Shown one piece after another: positions 62,125 through 64,000 of a DNA stretch of 64,000 nucleotides (position 1 is its first letter; every line of letters begins with the position of its first letter). A program made the position numbers and the translations under genes. Source of the DNA: an uncultured Tenacibaculum sp. (GTDB lineage Bacteria; Bacteroidota; Bacteroidia; Flavobacteriales; Flavobacteriaceae); the NCBI GenBank assembly GCA_937922085.1, contig CAKZVD010000038.1, forward strand, positions 1 to 64,000, given 5' to 3'. The notes beneath the pieces were generated by a model. That model searched no databases, had not been told where the DNA came from, and saw only the letters and a program-made list of their open reading frames with translations.

Positions 62125-62765
62125 TTATTGTTTTCTCTTTTTTGTTAAAACTGTACTGGTAACTTTAAATTGTTTGTTAATAAGCTTTATTTTAGTTCTA
62201 TATTCTAAAGAAGGACAACATCTCCCGTCTTCAGAAGTGTAACAATAGGAGTTCCCAATTAATGTATTATCTTCAATTTTTTCTAAACTAAAATAACCTT
62301 GGCAGTCATTTATTTGCCAATTAGTAATAGGTTTAATTAATTGATAATTTGTTTTTTCTTCTAAAAACACAAAATAATCAATCCACCAAACGTTTCCACC
62401 ACCGCCACCGCCTTCTGTATTAACAATGACCAATACATCTTCTTGTTTGTCTGAGTTTAAATCGTTAAAATAAATCCCCCTTTTTCCTTTAAGAGGAATA
62501 GAAATACTCATAAGCGTCATACCAAAATCATCTTTAGTTTCTGGAATAGAACGATAACTAATATTTAAAATAGAGTCTGTTTTCTCTTCAATTAGTTCAA
62601 TTCCTTTACCACCATAATTTTCATTATAATAAGTCTTTATTTTTTTTAATAAACTGGAGCTTAATTGTTGTTCTTTTTTTTGTTAAGTTTTTTAGGAGTA
62701 ATTTCCTTATTCTTATTACAAGAAAAAAGCAAAAGAGAAAATAGAATTATTATAATTCTGTTCAT
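62125..62765 (-). pseudogene. Lipoprotein gene split by a frameshift in an A run
   Basis: The 5' part starts at ATG 62765 with a lipoprotein signal (MNRIIIILFSLLLFSCNKNKE), reads to KKLNKKK and stops at 62661. The remainder is in another frame, reading QKKEQQLSSSLLKKIKTYYNENYGGKGIELIEE... and continuing to a stop at 62125 (131 codons of it are open from a GTG/ATG at 62520). The shift falls at eight Ts (62674-62681; As on the coding strand); nine would join both parts into one lipoprotein of about 213 residues. It contains a Gly-rich GGGGGGNVWW stretch and DCQGYF/CYTSEDGRCC cysteines. The family is unknown. A slippage-prone run, a mutation or a read error would fit. Confidence 0.65.
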
Positions 62766-62784
62766 CTTAAAAAAGGGAGAGGAA

Positions 62785-63291
62785 TTAAAAACCAACACTG
62801 GTACTAGTTCTTCCTTGGTTTTTAATTGCAGCCATCTTAATTGCAGCAATAGCGCATTCAATTCCTTTGTTTCCTAGTTTACCTCCAGATCTATCTATCG
62901 ATTGCTGTTTGGTGTTATCTGTAAGTACACAAAAAATAACAGGTACATCATATTTGATATTTAAATCAACAATTCCCTGGGTAACACCTTCACAAACAAA
63001 ATCGAAATGTTTTGTTTCTCCTTGTATTACATTACCAATTGCAATTACAGCATCTAGTTTCTCTGTTTCAATCATTTTTTTACAACCGAAAACTAATTCG
63101 AAACTACCAGGAACATCCCAAGAAACAATATTTTCTTTAACAGTTCCACAATCTAGTAATGCGTCTATAGCACCCTTATGAAGATTGTTTGTGATTTCAG
63201 GATTCCATTCTGAAACAACAATCCCAAATCGAAAGTCTTTCGCATTTGGGATTGTGTTTTTATCGTAATAAGATAAATTTGTTGTTGCCAT
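62785..63291 (-). CDS. ribH: 6,7-dimethyl-8-ribityllumazine synthase
   Basis: 168 residues, the second-last enzyme of riboflavin synthesis, which joins the pyrimidine and butanone phosphate and assembles as a 60-mer or pentamer. Markers: FGIVVSEWNPEITN, VPGSFEL, VIAIGNVIQGETKHFDFVCEG (with the catalytic His) and PVIFCVLTDNTKQQSIDRSGGKLGNKG. Length normal. It lies 91 bases downstream of the TPR protein on the same strand. Confidence 0.95.
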   Translation of the reverse strand: MATTNLSYYDKNTIPNAKDFRFGIVVSEWNPEITNNLHKGAIDALLDCGTVKENIVSWDVPGSFELVFGCKKMIETEKLDAVIAIGNVIQGETKHFDFVCEGVTQGIVDLNIKYDVPVIFCVLTDNTKQQSIDRSGGKLGNKGIECAIAAIKMAAIKNQGRTSTSVGF

Positions 63292-63382
63292 TTTGTTATA
63301 GTTGGCAGTATTTAGTTTACAGTATTCAGTAAAAAGAGTTTACCATTTAAACTGTTTAACTGAGCACTAATAACTGCACACT

Positions 63383-64000
63383 TTACTGTGCGTATTTTGC
63401 ACTATTAATATACTTTTCAATATCTCTACCTACTTGCGTAGTAGCATACTTTTCTTTTATAGTTGAAAATAAAGTTTCAGCTTTACTATATTGCTTTAAT
63501 TGCATCGCTGTTTGCCCAGCTTTAAATAAAAACATTGGAGCTGTAAACTCATTTGCTTTTTTGCTAGCAGCTTTTTCATAATACTCTAAAGCTTGTTCTT
63601 GCTGATTTAAATCAGCAAAAGCATCACCTATTGCACCTAAAGCAGTAGGGCCTAAAACTTCATCATCAGAACTAAATTGATCTAAATGCTCAATAGCTTT
63701 TTCGTATTTTTTCATTTTTAAATAAGAAATACCAGCATAATAATTAGCTATATTTCCTGCTTTAGTACTTCCAAAAGTATTAGCTACATCTAAAAATCCA
63801 TATTTACCATCTACACCACCTTTTAAACCTAAGTTGTATAAACTATCGGCTTCAGTCCCTGCAGCTTTTTCCGCTTTATCGAAAAAAGATCTAGGGTATG
63901 CTAATTCGTTAGAAGCTTCTAATTCTGTTGGTTCTGATATAAATTTATTATACGCTAAATAGCCTAAAATAATTGCAGCAACTGCGATTAGTCCCAAAAA
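63383..64000 (-). CDS. Membrane-anchored tetratricopeptide-repeat protein (5' part outside the window)
   Basis: At least 204 residues are in the window, beginning inside or just before a membrane segment (IAVAAIILGYLAYNKFI), so the start lies beyond 64000. TPR-like helical hairpins follow (YYAGISYLKMKKYEKAIEHLDQF, AIGDAFADLNQQEQALEYYEKAASKK, KAGQTAMQLKQYSKAETLFSTI), as in the YfgM/BamD-like periplasmic proteins. The C-terminus is complete (IEKYINSAKYAQ). Confidence 0.85.
   Translation of the reverse strand, partial: FLGLIAVAAIILGYLAYNKFISEPTELEASNELAYPRSFFDKAEKAAGTEADSLYNLGLKGGVDGKYGFLDVANTFGSTKAGNIANYYAGISYLKMKKYEKAIEHLDQFSSDDEVLGPTALGAIGDAFADLNQQEQALEYYEKAASKKANEFTAPMFLFKAGQTAMQLKQYSKAETLFSTIKEKYATTQVGRDIEKYINSAKYAQ

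Noticed and set aside
1-64000. tRNA, rRNA, riboswitch or prophage genes.
   Set aside because: No cloverleaf-like GC-rich islands, rRNA core sequences, known riboswitch cores or phage structural genes were recognised by eye; a covariance-model search would be needed to exclude small RNAs.

Overview
The window looks like chromosomal DNA of a marine Flavobacteriaceae bacterium of the Tenacibaculum/Polaribacter type (genus is my inference). The DNA is very AT-rich. Promoters match the Bacteroidetes sigma factor consensus (-7 TAnnTTTG) and Shine-Dalgarno sites are scarce. Secreted proteins carry type IX secretion (T9SS) sorting domains of types A and B, and family-typical blocks are present (nusB-DUF1573-yajC-YbbR-coaE; HsdR_N/holA; rhomboid-rhomboid-mutL). 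I saw no rRNA, tRNA, CRISPR array, IS element or phage.

Layout. 1-2.3 kb: tail of an unknown gene, a glutathione peroxidase and, convergent to it, a photolyase whose only full-length start is an ATT codon. 2.4-3.4 kb: three tandem ~344-bp repeats, each with a bidirectional terminator-like hairpin, a 40-codon hydrophobic ORF on + and an antisense promoter-like motif on -; the layout resembles type I toxin-antitoxin direct repeats. 3.4-6.2 kb: uvrB and two small membrane proteins, one frameshifted. 6.2-15.4 kb: three paralogous large T9SS type B surface proteins, the last frameshifted just before the end of its sorting domain. 15.5-20.2 kb: an ABC transporter pair, a pRiA4b ORF-3-like protein, and a menI-like thioesterase, hydrolase and isochorismate synthase operon. 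20.3-32.2 kb: PUR-family protein, ABC exporter, leucine dehydrogenase, nusB to coaE, an RprX/RprY-like two-component system, Sua5, a ceramidase-like membrane protein, a WYL regulator and a GyrI-like protein. 32.3-45.6 kb: glycosyltransferase, two tandem beta-helix lipoproteins, HsdR_N/holA, small membrane proteins, lytic transglycosylase, mtaB, two GNATs and a peptide-binding lipoprotein. 45.8-49.1 kb: a secreted M36 (fungalysin) metalloprotease.

49.2-53.0 kb is the most interesting region: a minus-strand operon with a 108-residue precursor made of four near-identical 14-residue cores (DCCWIVLATTGCST type), an APH-fold kinase, a HopA1-like lyase and a zinc-ligand-complete LanC cyclase. Together these supply the kinase, lyase and cyclase activities needed for lanthionine formation as separate proteins. 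The kinase/HopA1 pair is known from class V lanthipeptides and thioamitides. Its combination with LanC and a multi-core, nearly leaderless precursor in a Bacteroidetes genome looks new to me. No dedicated exporter or protease sits in the operon.

53.7-64 kb: geranylgeranyl-reductase-family oxidoreductase, hydrolase, Crp-family regulator, endonuclease/exonuclease/phosphatase protein, two rhomboids, mutL with a degenerate endonuclease motif, a small membrane protein, a frameshifted lipoprotein, ribH and the start of a TPR protein that runs off the window.

Two of the three frameshifts fall in homopolymer runs and one start codon appears lost, so either sequence errors or real slippage/decay must be considered for those genes.
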